64,000 nt of DNA from Streptomyces albofaciens JCM 4342 (GCF_008634025.1 NZ_PDCM01000002.1:3497001-3561000); one strand, 5' to 3'. Shown: positions 49,851 to 58,624, numbered from the stretch's first letter. Made by a program: numbers and translations. The notes: generated from the sequence alone by a model not told the origin.

Positions 49851-51038
49851 TCAGCGCCAGGCCTGCGGCCCGGAGTTGCCACGGCGGCGCACGAGGACGA
49901 TGACCATCACGACGAGCCCGATCAGCAGGAGGCCGCCCACCGCCATGCCTCCGTACTGCAGCAGCTTCTTTCCGCCGATCGGCGGGTTCGGGTCCTGCCC
50001 CTTTTCGGCACCCGCGACCACAGGCTCCTGCGGCGCCTTGCCCTGCGGCATGGGCAGCGGGCCGGCGGCGGGACCGGCGGGGATGTCGCGGGTGAGCGCG
50101 GCCAGCGGCTGGATGAAGCCGTAACCGTAGTGCTCGTCGGGCAGCTTGAGGTTCTTCGCCTTCACCGACTTGGCCAGGCCCGCCGTCTTGACCATGCGAT
50201 TGGCGATCTGGCCGGGAGTGAGGTCAGGGTATTTTTCGAGCAGCAGGGCTGCTGTGGCGGAGGCGTAGGCGGTGGCCGCCGAGGTGCCGTCACCGGTGGT
50301 GTAACCCGAGTCGCTCTGGCCGTTGGGGTACGGAATCTTCACGCCGGGCGCCAGGACGTCGACCGACTTGTTGTAGTTGCCGCCCTCCCACGCCTTGCCG
50401 AACTCGTCCACGGCCCCGACCCCGATGGCACCGGGGCAGGCGGCCGGGATGCGCTCATCCGGCAGGGCATCGTTGCCGACACCGGCGAGGACGACGACAC
50501 CCTTCTCGACCGCGTAGTGAACAGCCGCACACATGTCGGGGGTGTTGGGGTCCGCGACGAACGACATGTTGATCACCTTGGCGCCGTGATCCGCCGCGTA
50601 GCGGGTCGCCTCCGGAGTGCTCTTGTCCGCCGACAGCGGCAGGATCTTCGCGCCCGGTGCCAGCCCCTTGACGCCCTGGCTGCCGTCCGGGCCATGGCCG
50701 CGGCCCGCGATGAGCCCGGCCATTCCGGTGCCGTGGTCGCGGATGTCCGTACCCTGCGGTGCGGTCTCCTTGTCGCCCGCGGAGGGATTGGGGAAGTCCT
50801 TGCCGGGCAGGAGGGCTCCGGCCAGGTCCTGGTGGGTCGTGCGGAAGCCGGAGTCGATGACGGCGACGGTGACACCCTTACCGGTGGCCTGCTTCCAGAT
50901 GCTCTGTACGTCGTACGCCTGAAACGGCCACAGCGCGCTCCGCGCCTGGTCCGCCGAAGCCGTACCCGCTGTGGTGAGGAGCAGCGCTCCGGTCAGCGCG
51001 GCACCGGCGGCCGCGCGCAGGGTTCGGGTGACCTTCAT
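49851..51038 (-). CDS. Type VII secretion-associated serine protease (mycosin)
   Basis: The precursor has 395 residues. A signal peptide (TRTLRAAAGAALTGALLLTT) precedes an S8 subtilisin domain with the Asp of VAVIDSGFRTTHQ, the His of RDHGTGMAGLIAG and the Ser of GDGTSAATAYASA. A Pro-rich linker leads to a C-terminal transmembrane helix (GGMAVGGLLLIGLVVMVIVLV) and a short basic tail. Mycosins are membrane-anchored proteases of ESX systems. GAGGAA precedes the ATG at 51038. It lies behind the PPE-like and WXG100 genes. Confidence 0.94.
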   Translation of the reverse strand: MKVTRTLRAAAGAALTGALLLTTAGTASADQARSALWPFQAYDVQSIWKQATGKGVTVAVIDSGFRTTHQDLAGALLPGKDFPNPSAGDKETAPQGTDIRDHGTGMAGLIAGRGHGPDGSQGVKGLAPGAKILPLSADKSTPEATRYAADHGAKVINMSFVADPNTPDMCAAVHYAVEKGVVVLAGVGNDALPDERIPAACPGAIGVGAVDEFGKAWEGGNYNKSVDVLAPGVKIPYPNGQSDSGYTTGDGTSAATAYASATAALLLEKYPDLTPGQIANRMVKTAGLAKSVKAKNLKLPDEHYGYGFIQPLAALTRDIPAGPAAGPLPMPQGKAPQEPVVAGAEKGQDPNPPIGGKKLLQYGGMAVGGLLLIGLVVMVIVLVRRRGNSGPQAWR

Positions 51039-51210
51039 GCCTTGTTCCTCACTACTTCCGTTCAGGGCGGACAGTGGCCGGGAGGCAGCCGCTGGGCGGG
51101 GCGCCCACGGCCGGGTGAACGCCCACGATTTGCAGAAGTGCCCCGCACTGCGCGCGCGGGGCACTTCTTCGTACCACTTCATACAGCCGACGCCGACGGC
51201 ACGTGCATCC

Positions 51211-52686
51211 CTACTCGATCACGCGAGGGGACACCTTGCGCTGCGAGGTCCACGTCTCCTCGTCCTCGACAAGGTAGTCGGGGCGCTCCTTCTTGGTGCG
51301 CTCCTTGTCCTTGCCGCGCTTGTTCGCCGCCGCGCCGCCCGGAGCGCCCATCGCCTGCGTTCCACCACGGCTGCGGTGCAGCCCGGCACCGCCCTGCTTG
51401 CCACCGGCCCCCGGGGTGCCCGGGGCTCCGACGACTCCGCCGGGCTTACGGGCCTGGGCACCACCGCGGCCGGCCGCGCCACCACGCCCCGCGCCGCTGC
51501 CCACGGCACCGGCTCCGCCGCCGGGCATACCGGGGCGTCCGGTGGCCGGCCCGCCGGACCGGTTGCCGCCCAGGACGCCGCCACGGCCGATGGGGCCCGA
51601 ACGTGCGCTCCCGCCACCGGTGCCGCCCGTCTTGCCGTACGGCAGGGGCGCGATGAACCCGCCCGTCGGGCCACCGCCGCCCGGGCCACCGCCCGAACCG
51701 CCGCCGGGCAGGTTGCCGCCGCCTCCGCCGCCGGTGATGCCGGGGCCGACCGGGGCGACAGTGCCACCCTGGAGGCCGTCCAGGCCGGTGTGCACCGGCG
51801 CGTGTGACGGCTGGATGTTCACGCCGCCCCCGATGCCGTTGTACCCGCTGCCTCCCTTCGACCCGTGCGGGGTCACGGAAGTGGGCTTGGGCCGGGTGCC
51901 GCCGGGCACCGGCATGTTGACCGGCGGGACCTGCGGGTAGTTACCCGGCTCGGTCGGCCAGTCGTGGCCCGGGCCGGGCGGGTGCCCCGGCGGATCCATG
52001 ACCTTCCCGGACTGCAGCCGGTAGTGGTTGGCCAGCTCCTCCATCACGATGACCGCCTCGACCTGGCGCTCCTTGCTCAGGGAGAGCTTGTCGCGGTTGG
52101 CCTCCAGCGCCATCCTGGCGTCCATCTTCGGGTTGGCCATGTCCCGGTGGAACTGGGAGTCGTCGCCCGAGGAGTTGAAGGCGCTCTCCACCTTGCCCGG
52201 GTCCTTGATCCCGGACATGGTCTTCTTGGCCTGGCGCAGGTTGTGCGCGATGCCGGCCTCCGGGCCCGAGGACCGCGTGCCGATCAGCATCGACTCGACG
52301 TTGCGGGCGTGCCCGTAGGTCCGGTCGATCTTCTTGAGCACCTCTGCCGCCTCACGCCGGAACGCGTCGGCGGCCTTGCCCTGCCAGTGGGCCGAAGCGT
52401 GCTCGACAGCGTCCATGAACGCCTTGCGGATGCCGCCGTGGCCGTCCTGGCCGCCCAGCCGGTCGGCGGACGCCCGCCAGTGGTCGCCGGAAGTCTCCAG
52501 CGCCTCCGGGCTGGCGTTTTCGATCATCGCGCGCAGCGCGTCGATCCCGTGGTGGTGGAAGTCCGACTTCGATACCGGAATGGGCTTGTAGTGCTCGAAC
52601 TGCTTGAGATTCTCTTTCCGGTGCTTCTCGTCGATCTGCTTGGCGTACGCCTTGTTGCCCTCGGTGTCCATCGAGCCACCGGCCAT
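51211..52686 (-). CDS. ESX-type secreted protein with WXG/PPE-like helical domain
   Basis: The protein has 491 residues. An N-terminal helical domain of about 230 residues includes HWRASADRLGG and HWQGKAADAFRREAAEVL, the latter with the W-x-G turn of WXG proteins. The second half is Gly/Pro-rich and disordered, ending in RPDYLVEDEETWTS, a conserved C-terminal signature of streptomycete ESX substrates. No enzymatic domain is visible. It follows the WXG100 gene and precedes the mycosin. Confidence 0.88.
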   Translation of the reverse strand: MAGGSMDTEGNKAYAKQIDEKHRKENLKQFEHYKPIPVSKSDFHHHGIDALRAMIENASPEALETSGDHWRASADRLGGQDGHGGIRKAFMDAVEHASAHWQGKAADAFRREAAEVLKKIDRTYGHARNVESMLIGTRSSGPEAGIAHNLRQAKKTMSGIKDPGKVESAFNSSGDDSQFHRDMANPKMDARMALEANRDKLSLSKERQVEAVIVMEELANHYRLQSGKVMDPPGHPPGPGHDWPTEPGNYPQVPPVNMPVPGGTRPKPTSVTPHGSKGGSGYNGIGGGVNIQPSHAPVHTGLDGLQGGTVAPVGPGITGGGGGGNLPGGGSGGGPGGGGPTGGFIAPLPYGKTGGTGGGSARSGPIGRGGVLGGNRSGGPATGRPGMPGGGAGAVGSGAGRGGAAGRGGAQARKPGGVVGAPGTPGAGGKQGGAGLHRSRGGTQAMGAPGGAAANKRGKDKERTKKERPDYLVEDEETWTSQRKVSPRVIE

Positions 52687-52735
52687 GACCTTCCCCCTCG
52701 GTCGTCGTTCTGTTCGTTCTCGTGCTGCCGGGACC

Positions 52736-53047
52736 TCAGCCGTTCATCGACGTACGGGCTTCCTGCTCCCGGTCCTCGTACGCCCCACGGCTGCGCTCGG
52801 CCTTCTCGCCGAACTCCCGGATGAGGTCCTGGAGCGCGTCGACGACCTGCGTCATGTAGTGCTGCATCTTGTCGTGCGCCTGACCGAGTTCCGAAGCTTC
52901 GTTGAAATTGGAGCCGAAGGCAGACTTCGGAATATTCGTGCCGTATTTAACTTTCTGCCCCGGTTCGTCCATGTCGCCCTGCAAGCCCTTGAGCTTGCGC
53001 ACGACGCTGTCCAGCTCGTGCAGATCGACCCGGTACTGCTCGCCCAT
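52736..53047 (-). CDS. WXG100-like small protein
   Basis: This 103-residue helical protein has two long helices. Its turn is AFGSNFNEASELG where a canonical WXG would stand, so the tryptophan is missing. The C-terminal helix (MTQVVDALQDLIREFGEKAE) ends with the RGAYEDREQEA segment, similar to the Y-x3-D/E export signal. It is probably the partner of the PPE-like protein behind it. GGGAGGA lies before the ATG at 53047. Confidence 0.85.
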   Translation of the reverse strand: MGEQYRVDLHELDSVVRKLKGLQGDMDEPGQKVKYGTNIPKSAFGSNFNEASELGQAHDKMQHYMTQVVDALQDLIREFGEKAERSRGAYEDREQEARTSMNG

Positions 53048-53582
53048 CGAAGTCCTCCCCGTTACCCGCGCCACCCGCCGCACGAACCCGTCACGGCCGC
53101 CGCGAGGCAGTCCGGCCTGGGCACACAGGCAACGCAAAGAGTGTAAAAAATAGAGGCTCCAGAGGGTGGACCGCAAGATCAGAAGTCATGATTTGCCCGA
53201 ATCTGCACCGAAATGTTCCCCAACTTTGCAGATGCGTCGGCGCAACACCCCCGGCGCACCCTCTCGGCACACCACAACTCATCCGTACAGCATGCCCGTT
53301 CGCGCCTCCCCGAAGCCGCCCCGGTCCCACGAGTTCCGCCACACCCTGACCGCACCAAGCATTACGCGGGATGAACGGTCGTGGAATTCCATCGTTCCGT
53401 CCTACCGAAAGGATTTCCCGGGCATTTCTTTACCCCGCCTCGGTTTCAACCCGGGCGTGCTGGCGGGTAGAGGTGAAGCGGGTCCGAGTGGCGGTGTGTT
53501 CGGGGTGGTGGAGTTGGGGGGCTACTGAGTCGGTGTGAGATTCCGCACTGGTGGTGCGGGCTGCGGGTCTTGTGGGGCGGGG
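53048..53582. other. Intergenic stretch of about 530 bases with no gene seen
   Basis: It holds the promoter side of the ESX group near 53048-53200, including an AT-rich patch at 53140-53160 (TAAAAAATAG). CCGCAC and GTGCGG form a small hairpin at 53542-53558, just past the stop of the SCO4848-type gene. No open frame has good codon bias. Confidence 0.6.
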
Positions 53583-53840
53583 TCAGGGGGTCGGGGTGGT
53601 GGTGGAGCCGCGGAGGGCGCGTACGCCTCGGAACCCGATGATGCCGATTGCCGTCCCCAAGAGAAAGGACGTCACCGCGAGCGCGAGATGGACCCAGAAG
53701 TATGCGGTCGGGTCACCCGCGTCGTCGAAGGCGAGGCCGCTCCCGTCCTTCCACAGGTTTTTGGCGAAAGTGATCCAGATGAACCAGCTCCATACCCCGA
53801 AGGCGAGCAGGAACCAGGAGACGGGGCGAGAGAGCTTCAT
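53583..53840 (-). CDS. SCO4848-family small membrane protein
   Basis: This 85-residue protein has two hydrophobic segments (SWFLLAFGVWSWFIWITF and LALAVTSFLLGTAIGIIGF). The polar segment between them contains FDDAGDPTAYFWVHL. The family is conserved in Streptomyces and has no assigned function. It is divergent from, and nearly overlaps, the carboxypeptidase gene, which is its usual neighbour. Confidence 0.82.
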   Translation of the reverse strand: MKLSRPVSWFLLAFGVWSWFIWITFAKNLWKDGSGLAFDDAGDPTAYFWVHLALAVTSFLLGTAIGIIGFRGVRALRGSTTTPTP

Positions 53841-53940
53841 GGAATCCAGTATGGGCAGCGGCTCCATCCGGCGGTCGGCCGGGGCACTCTTCCGTGGGGC
53901 GGTGTCCGGTTCGGCCGCGTCGACGGGTACGTTCACCGAC

Positions 53941-55218
53941 GTGCCGACCACTTCTGCCGATCATCCGACCGCCGCGGCCCCCGGGAACACCGGGACCGTA
54001 CGCCGCGCGCTCACCCGTACGACCGCCGCGCTGGCCGGCACCGCCGTGCTGCTGCCGCCGCTGCTGCTCGCCGCCCCGGCGCACGCGGACGAGAAGAAGA
54101 AAGACGCCAAGCCGCAGGCTCCGGCGCCGCCCGCCGAGATGTCGAAGGTCGGCGGCGACCGGCTGGGGCAGGCCGGTACGCAGGTGCAGCTCAAGCCGGG
54201 GGCGCCCAAGCTGCCGTCGGACCTCACGGCGCGTTCCTGGATCGTCTCGGACGCCGAGAGCGGCAAGGTGCTGGCCGCGCACAACGCGCACTGGCAGCTG
54301 CCGCCGGCCAGCACGCTGAAGATGCTGTTCGCCGACACGGTGCTGCCGAAGTTCCCCAAGGACCAGAAGTACACCGTCAAGCCGGCCGACCTGGCGGGCA
54401 TGGGCGCGGGCAGCAGCCTGGTGGGGATAAAGGAGAACCTGACTTATACGGTCCATGACCTTTGGCTGGGGGTCTTCCTGCGTTCGGGGAACGACGCGGT
54501 GCACACCCTGTCCGCGATGAACGGCGGTACGGCCAAGACCGTGCAGGAGATGCAGAAGCAGGCCGAGGAGCTGAACGCGACGGACACCCATGTCGTGACG
54601 CCGGACGGCTACGACGCCCCGGGGCAGGTCTCCAGCGCGTACGACCTGACCCTGTTCGCCCGCGCGGGGCTGCAGAACGCGGACTTCCGGGAGTACTGCT
54701 CCACGGTGAGCGCGCAGTTCCCGGGCGAGGTCAAGGACGGCAAGCGCGGGTCGTTCGGCATCCAGAACACGAACCGGCTGCTCAGCGGGGATTACGACGT
54801 CAAGCCGTACCCGGGGATCGCGGGCGTGAAGAACGGCTCGACCACCAACGCGGGCTCCACCTTCACCGGAGTCGCCCAGCGTGGCGAGCGCAAGCTCCTC
54901 GTCACGGTCATGAACCCGGAGAAGAAGGAACACAACGAGGCGTACAAGGAGACGGCCAAGCTCTTCGACTGGGGCTTCGCGGCGGCCGACAAGGTCGAGC
55001 CGGTCGGCAGGCTGGTCGGGCCCAAGAGCGAGGAGGGCGACGCGCGGGCGGGCGGCAAGCTGAGCGGCGACAAGGCGCGGGCCGCGCTGGAGGACTCGTC
55101 CGGCGGCGCCGGCGGCGCGTGGACCGCGGCGGCGATCGCGGGCGGGCTGCTGGTGGTGCTGGGCGGCGTCGCGTTCCTGGTGCACCGGCGCTGGCCGCGG
55201 CGTAGCGCGCGGCAGTAG
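53941..55218 (+). CDS. D-alanyl-D-alanine carboxypeptidase (S11)
   Basis: This membrane-anchored penicillin-binding protein trims D-Ala from stem peptides. The signal peptide is VRRALTRTTAALAGTAVLL followed by APAHA. The catalytic motifs are PASTLK (S-x-x-K), RSGND (S-x-N) and GVKNGSTTNAG, where KNG replaces the more common KTG. The C terminus has a helix (AAAIAGGLLVVLGGVAFLV) and a basic tail. Start choices are ATG 53839, ATG 53851 and GTG 53941; I use the last because it gives a normal signal peptide and clears the divergent SCO4848-type gene. Confidence 0.9.
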   Translation: MPTTSADHPTAAAPGNTGTVRRALTRTTAALAGTAVLLPPLLLAAPAHADEKKKDAKPQAPAPPAEMSKVGGDRLGQAGTQVQLKPGAPKLPSDLTARSWIVSDAESGKVLAAHNAHWQLPPASTLKMLFADTVLPKFPKDQKYTVKPADLAGMGAGSSLVGIKENLTYTVHDLWLGVFLRSGNDAVHTLSAMNGGTAKTVQEMQKQAEELNATDTHVVTPDGYDAPGQVSSAYDLTLFARAGLQNADFREYCSTVSAQFPGEVKDGKRGSFGIQNTNRLLSGDYDVKPYPGIAGVKNGSTTNAGSTFTGVAQRGERKLLVTVMNPEKKEHNEAYKETAKLFDWGFAAADKVEPVGRLVGPKSEEGDARAGGKLSGDKARAALEDSSGGAGGAWTAAAIAGGLLVVLGGVAFLVHRRWPRRSARQ

Positions 55219-55331
55219 GCGACTGTGGGCGGCAGCAGGAGGCAGTAGGAGGAGGCCGCGGTCAGGAGCGGGTGGAAGGGGGTGGATGTACGGGTACGGG
55301 ACGTACGCCCCCCGGACACCCGCTCATTCGG

Positions 55332-55394
55332 CCCGTACGGCCACTCGCCCGCCCCGCACGGCCACTCGCCCGGCCCGCACGGCCACTCCCGCGC
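55332..55394. repeat. Three 21-bp tandem repeats
   Basis: The units CCCGYACGGCCACTCGCCCGS lie at 55332-55352, 55353-55373 and 55374-55394, in the gap between the carboxypeptidase and the YihY gene. Confidence 0.85.
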
Positions 55395-55406
55395 CCCGTC
55401 CACCCA

Positions 55407-55463
55407 CTACGACGCCGTGTACCTACTACGACGCCGTGCACCCGCTACGACGCCGTCGCCCCC
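55407..55463. repeat. Three 19-bp tandem repeats reaching the YihY stop codon
   Basis: CTACGACGCCGT is repeated every 19 bases at 55407, 55426 and 55445. The last copy contains the stop codon and final codons of the YihY gene, so its C terminus has been changed by the repeat. Confidence 0.8.
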
Positions 55464-56455
55464 GAGCCCCCCTGCCCCTTGGACCCCGAGGCCCCCTCGG
55501 CCCCTTTGCCCCCCTCAGCCCCTTTAGCCCCAGCCTTGCCCTCGGACCGCTTCCCCTCGTCCTCCCCCGTCGCGTCGCAGTCCAGCGACTTCGCCTCCGC
55601 CTCCGGGTCGCACCGCTGTGTCGCCGTCCACGCCGCGCAGAAAACGACCAGCTTCGCGGTGAAGTTGATCCACAGGAGCAGGGCGATCGGGGTGCCGAAG
55701 GCGCCGTACATGCTCTTCGCGGCGACGCCCTTGAGGTAGCCGCTGAGGAGGAGCTTGAGGAGTTCGAAGCCGATGGCGCCGATGAAGCCCGCGGTGACGA
55801 CGGCGCGGCGGGGCGGGTGGACGCCGGGCAGCTTGGTCAGGACGTAGGCGAAGAGCAGGAAGTCGGCGAGTACGGCGATGCAGAAGCCGGCGGCGGACAG
55901 GAGGACGCTGCCGACGCCGCCCTCCGCGAGGCCGAGCGCGTCGGCCGCCTTGCCGACCGCGGCGGTGGCGAAGCCGGAGCAGGCCAGTGAGATCAGGGCG
56001 GTGCCGCCGAGGCCGAGGAGGAGGGCGACGTCCTTGAGCTTGGCGACGAAGATGTTGGTGTCCTCGTCCTCCTTCTCCCAGACGGCGCGCAGGCAGTCGC
56101 GGATGGAGTCGACCCAGCCGGCGCCGGTGAAGAGCAGGGCCACCGCGGCGATGACGCCGACGGTGGCGGCGTTCTCGACGAGGCCGCCGAGGTCGAGCTG
56201 GCCGGAGATGCCGGGGATCTGCTCGGCGATCTTCTTCTGGAGATCGTGCAGCTGCCGCTCGCTGAGCAGCGCGGCGCCGATCGCGGCGGCCACCGTCAGC
56301 AGCGGGAAGAGCGCCACGAAGCTGGTGAACGTGATCGCGGCGGCCAGCCGGGTCCAGTGCACGTGCCCCATGCGTTCATAGGCCCGCCAGAGGTGGGTCT
56401 TCATCAGCCAGGACACCACCGGGCCGATGACCGGCAGTTTGCTCAGCCAATCCAT
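55445..56455 (-). CDS. YihY/BrkB family membrane protein
   Basis: This 336-residue inner-membrane protein has six hydrophobic segments (for example LAAAITFTSFVALFPLLTVA and VTAGFIGAIGFELLKLLLSG). The family motif region around ALFTGAGWVDSIRDCLRAVW is present. A polar tail of about 50 residues, rich in Lys, Gly and Glu, follows the last segment. The function is unknown; it was once called ribonuclease BN. It lies 10 bases behind GtrA in the same direction. Confidence 0.9.
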   Translation of the reverse strand: MDWLSKLPVIGPVVSWLMKTHLWRAYERMGHVHWTRLAAAITFTSFVALFPLLTVAAAIGAALLSERQLHDLQKKIAEQIPGISGQLDLGGLVENAATVGVIAAVALLFTGAGWVDSIRDCLRAVWEKEDEDTNIFVAKLKDVALLLGLGGTALISLACSGFATAAVGKAADALGLAEGGVGSVLLSAAGFCIAVLADFLLFAYVLTKLPGVHPPRRAVVTAGFIGAIGFELLKLLLSGYLKGVAAKSMYGAFGTPIALLLWINFTAKLVVFCAAWTATQRCDPEAEAKSLDCDATGEDEGKRSEGKAGAKGAEGGKGAEGASGSKGQGGSGATAS

Positions 56456-56465
56456 GGTTTCCCGC

Positions 56466-57065
56466 CTACCCTTCGTCAGCCTTCGACACCATCTGCACAG
56501 GTATGTCGCCCGCGTGGCGGAACACTAGCGTCCGGGTACCCCAGAAACGCAGGCACGTGGCCAGCGCCATGCCGACGCCCGCGCCCGAGACGGTGTCGGC
56601 CGTCACGGAGGTCAGGCCGAGCAGGTGGTGCGAGACGCCGAGGCAGGCCAGCTGGACGAGGGCGCCGGCGAGGTTCACGGCGAGGAAGACGGCGTAGCGG
56701 CGGATGCGTACGGGGGCGGGGGTGCGGGCGGCGCGCCCGGTGTACGGGGATGGTGCGGGGCGGGTACGGGCGCGGTAGGTGCCGAGGGCGTTTCCGGCGT
56801 ACGCGACGGTGCAGCCCGCCAGGAAGGACAGCGACTTGGCGGTGAACGGGTCCGTTCCGGCCGGGCCGCGCAGCCATACGAAGAGGGCCAGGTCGGCCGC
56901 GTACGCGAAGGAGCCGGCGACCGCGAAGCCGAGCAGTTCGGGGGCGAGGGCGCGCAGACGGCGGGGCGGCGGCCGGTGCGGGCCACCGGGCGGGACGGGG
57001 CCACCGGGCGGGACGAGGCCGCCAGGCGGGGCAGGGCCACCGGGCGGGACGGGTCCGGCGGTCAT
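56466..57065 (-). CDS. GtrA-family membrane protein
   Basis: This 199-residue protein has four hydrophobic segments (ELLGFAVAGSFAYAADLALF, FLAGCTVAYAGNALGTY, YAVFLAVNLAGALVQLACLG, GVGMALATCLRFWGTRTLVF). The first 35 residues are a Pro/Gly repeat (PVPPGG) encoded by an 18-base tandem repeat. GtrA proteins move polyprenyl-linked sugars; mycobacterial Rv3789, next to dprE1, is a member. The neighbours here (UbiA, DprE1, DprE2) fit such a role. Confidence 0.88.
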   Translation of the reverse strand: MTAGPVPPGGPAPPGGLVPPGGPVPPGGPHRPPPRRLRALAPELLGFAVAGSFAYAADLALFVWLRGPAGTDPFTAKSLSFLAGCTVAYAGNALGTYRARTRPAPSPYTGRAARTPAPVRIRRYAVFLAVNLAGALVQLACLGVSHHLLGLTSVTADTVSGAGVGMALATCLRFWGTRTLVFRHAGDIPVQMVSKADEG

Positions 57066-57106
57066 CCGACGGGTCCGGGTCCGGCGGTCATCCGACGGGT
57101 CCGGGA

Positions 57107-57211
57107 CCGTCGGCGCGCATCCGGTGACCGTCGGCGCGCGTCCGGTGGCCGTCGGCGCGCGTCCGGTGGCCGTCGGCGCGCGTCCGGTGACCGTCGGCCC
57201 TCGTCCGGTGG
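57107..57211. repeat. Five 21-bp tandem repeats
   Basis: The unit is CCGTCGGCGCGCRTCCGGTGR at 57107, 57128, 57149, 57170 and 57191, with a partial sixth after 57212. The last full unit is the most diverged. It lies in the gap between UbiA and GtrA. Nearby, 57248-57272 has a ten-base repeat of CGTCTCATA. Confidence 0.9.
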
Positions 57212-57263
57212 CCGTCGGCGGCGGTGCTCGCCCCGGTCATACGTCCCACACGTCTCATACGTC

Positions 57264-58241
57264 TCATACGTCCGCGACGGCCATCGCGTACAGCCCGGTC
57301 CACGCCAGCCCGATGACGGCCAGCGGGCGGTCCCGCAGCACGACGTCCTCCGGTGCGCCCGCGGTCCCCCGGTCGGCGAAGACCGCGTAGCGCAGGACGG
57401 CGAGGATGAACGGGATCATGGACAGCTGGCGCCAGGGGAGGACGCCGGCCGGGGTGCCGCCGCTCTCCAGGGCCCACAGGCAGTACGCGAGGACGGCGCC
57501 GCCGGCCGCCAGCTGCCATACGAAGCGCAGGTAGCCGTCGCTGTACTCGCGCAGCAGGGCCCGCGTCTCGCCCTTGTCCGTACGCTGCTCACGCGCCACC
57601 TGGAGCGCTTCGGAGTAGCGCTTGGCGGCGACCATGAACAGCGCGCCGAAGCCCGCGGTGATCAGGAACCAGCGGGACAGCGGGATGCCGAGCGCGGGCC
57701 CGCCGATCATGGCGCGCAGCAGGAAACCGGCGGTGACCACGACGAGGTCGACGACCAGGACGTTCTTCCAGCTGACGCAGTAGGCGAGCTGCATGAGGAG
57801 GTACGTGCCGAGCAGGGCGGCGGTGGCGGGGTTGCACAGCACGACGGCGGTGGCGGGGACCAGGGCGGCGAGCAGGGCGCCGACGGCGTAGGCGGCGGGC
57901 ACGGGGACCTCGCCCGCGGCGACCGGGCGGCGGCACTTGTCGGGGTGCGCGCGGTCGGCCGCGGCGTCCCGGGCGTCGTTGACCAGGTAGACGGCGGACG
58001 CGGCGGCGGTGAAGAGGAGGAAGAGGAGCGGGAGTTGGCGCAGGGTCTGGTGGTGGAAGAGGTCGCCTGCCGCGGCCGGAGCGGCGGCCACCAGTACGTT
58101 CTTGACCCACTGGCGGGGGCGGGCGGTGCGCAGCAGGCCACGGGGCAGCCCGAGCGCCCGGGCCCGCGGTCCGGGCGGCGGAACGGTGGCCACTCCGGGG
58201 CCGGACGGCGTCTCCTCCAGGAGGGCGGTGCGCTCGGTCAC
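57264..58241 (-). CDS. Decaprenyl-phosphate phosphoribosyltransferase (UbiA family)
   Basis: This 325-residue integral membrane prenyltransferase has about nine segments. RPRQWVKNVLVAAAPAAAG, the metal motif NDARDAAADRAHPDK and the second motif around RWFLITAGFGALFMVAAKR (then YSEA) identify the DPPR synthase group (Rv3806c-like), which joins PRPP to decaprenyl phosphate. Its start overlaps the stop of the truncated PAP2 gene by four bases. The product is the substrate chain leading to DprE1/DprE2. Confidence 0.92.
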   Translation of the reverse strand: MTERTALLEETPSGPGVATVPPPGPRARALGLPRGLLRTARPRQWVKNVLVAAAPAAAGDLFHHQTLRQLPLLFLLFTAAASAVYLVNDARDAAADRAHPDKCRRPVAAGEVPVPAAYAVGALLAALVPATAVVLCNPATAALLGTYLLMQLAYCVSWKNVLVVDLVVVTAGFLLRAMIGGPALGIPLSRWFLITAGFGALFMVAAKRYSEALQVAREQRTDKGETRALLREYSDGYLRFVWQLAAGGAVLAYCLWALESGGTPAGVLPWRQLSMIPFILAVLRYAVFADRGTAGAPEDVVLRDRPLAVIGLAWTGLYAMAVADV

Positions 58242-58600
58242 GGCCGCTCCCCGCGAGCAGCGGTGGCCGAGGCGGCCTGGGCGCCGGGGAAGGAGTGCGG
58301 GCTCGCGGTACGTACGAGGGGGGCGCGGCCGGGCAGCAGGGGGCGCCGGCGGCGTACGACGCGCTTGAGGGCGACGCTCAGCAGGTGGGCGCCGCTGCTC
58401 AGGACTGTGCCGAGGAGCCGGGCGGGGCGCCGTGGCCGGTCGGCCGCGGCGCCCGCCGGCCCGGCGGCGAGCCAGAGCGCTCCGTGCTCGCCGCCGTGCG
58501 GGAGGGTGCGGGCGACGGCGGCCACCCGCGCGTCGGAACCACGGGCGCGCAGCGCGACGAGCAGGCAGTGATCCATCTCTTCCGGGGACAGCGGGGTCAC
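58238..58600 (-). pseudogene. Truncated PAP2 phosphatase
   Basis: The 120-residue frame covers only the first half of a PAP2 phosphatase. LKRVVRRRRP matches the K-x6-RP motif, but the second motif reads SPHSFPGAQAASATA, where SFPSGHT..A is expected, so both the motif serine and the catalytic histidine are gone. The frame then ends. In mycobacteria the neighbour of the UbiA gene (Rv3807c) encodes the phosphatase that acts after DPPR synthase. This copy has lost the second catalytic half. GTG at 58600 is the start. Confidence 0.75.
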
Positions 58601-58624
58601 CTCGATCCGGTATCGGGCCGGCCC

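Noticed and set aside
53166..53528. 120-codon plus-strand frame upstream of the ESX group
   Set aside because: It has no ribosome binding site, poor codon bias for this genome and no recognisable protein motif. It sits in the likely promoter region.
53941..55218. KNG instead of KTG in the S11 carboxypeptidase considered as a lost active site
   Set aside because: Lys and Gly of the motif are kept and this variant appears compatible with activity in actinobacterial members, so it was only noted in the gene entry.
48335..57211. Tandem repeats at 48335-48514 and 57107-57211 considered as CRISPR arrays
   Set aside because: The units are contiguous with no unique spacers, the lengths (45 and 21) do not fit, and no cas gene is present.
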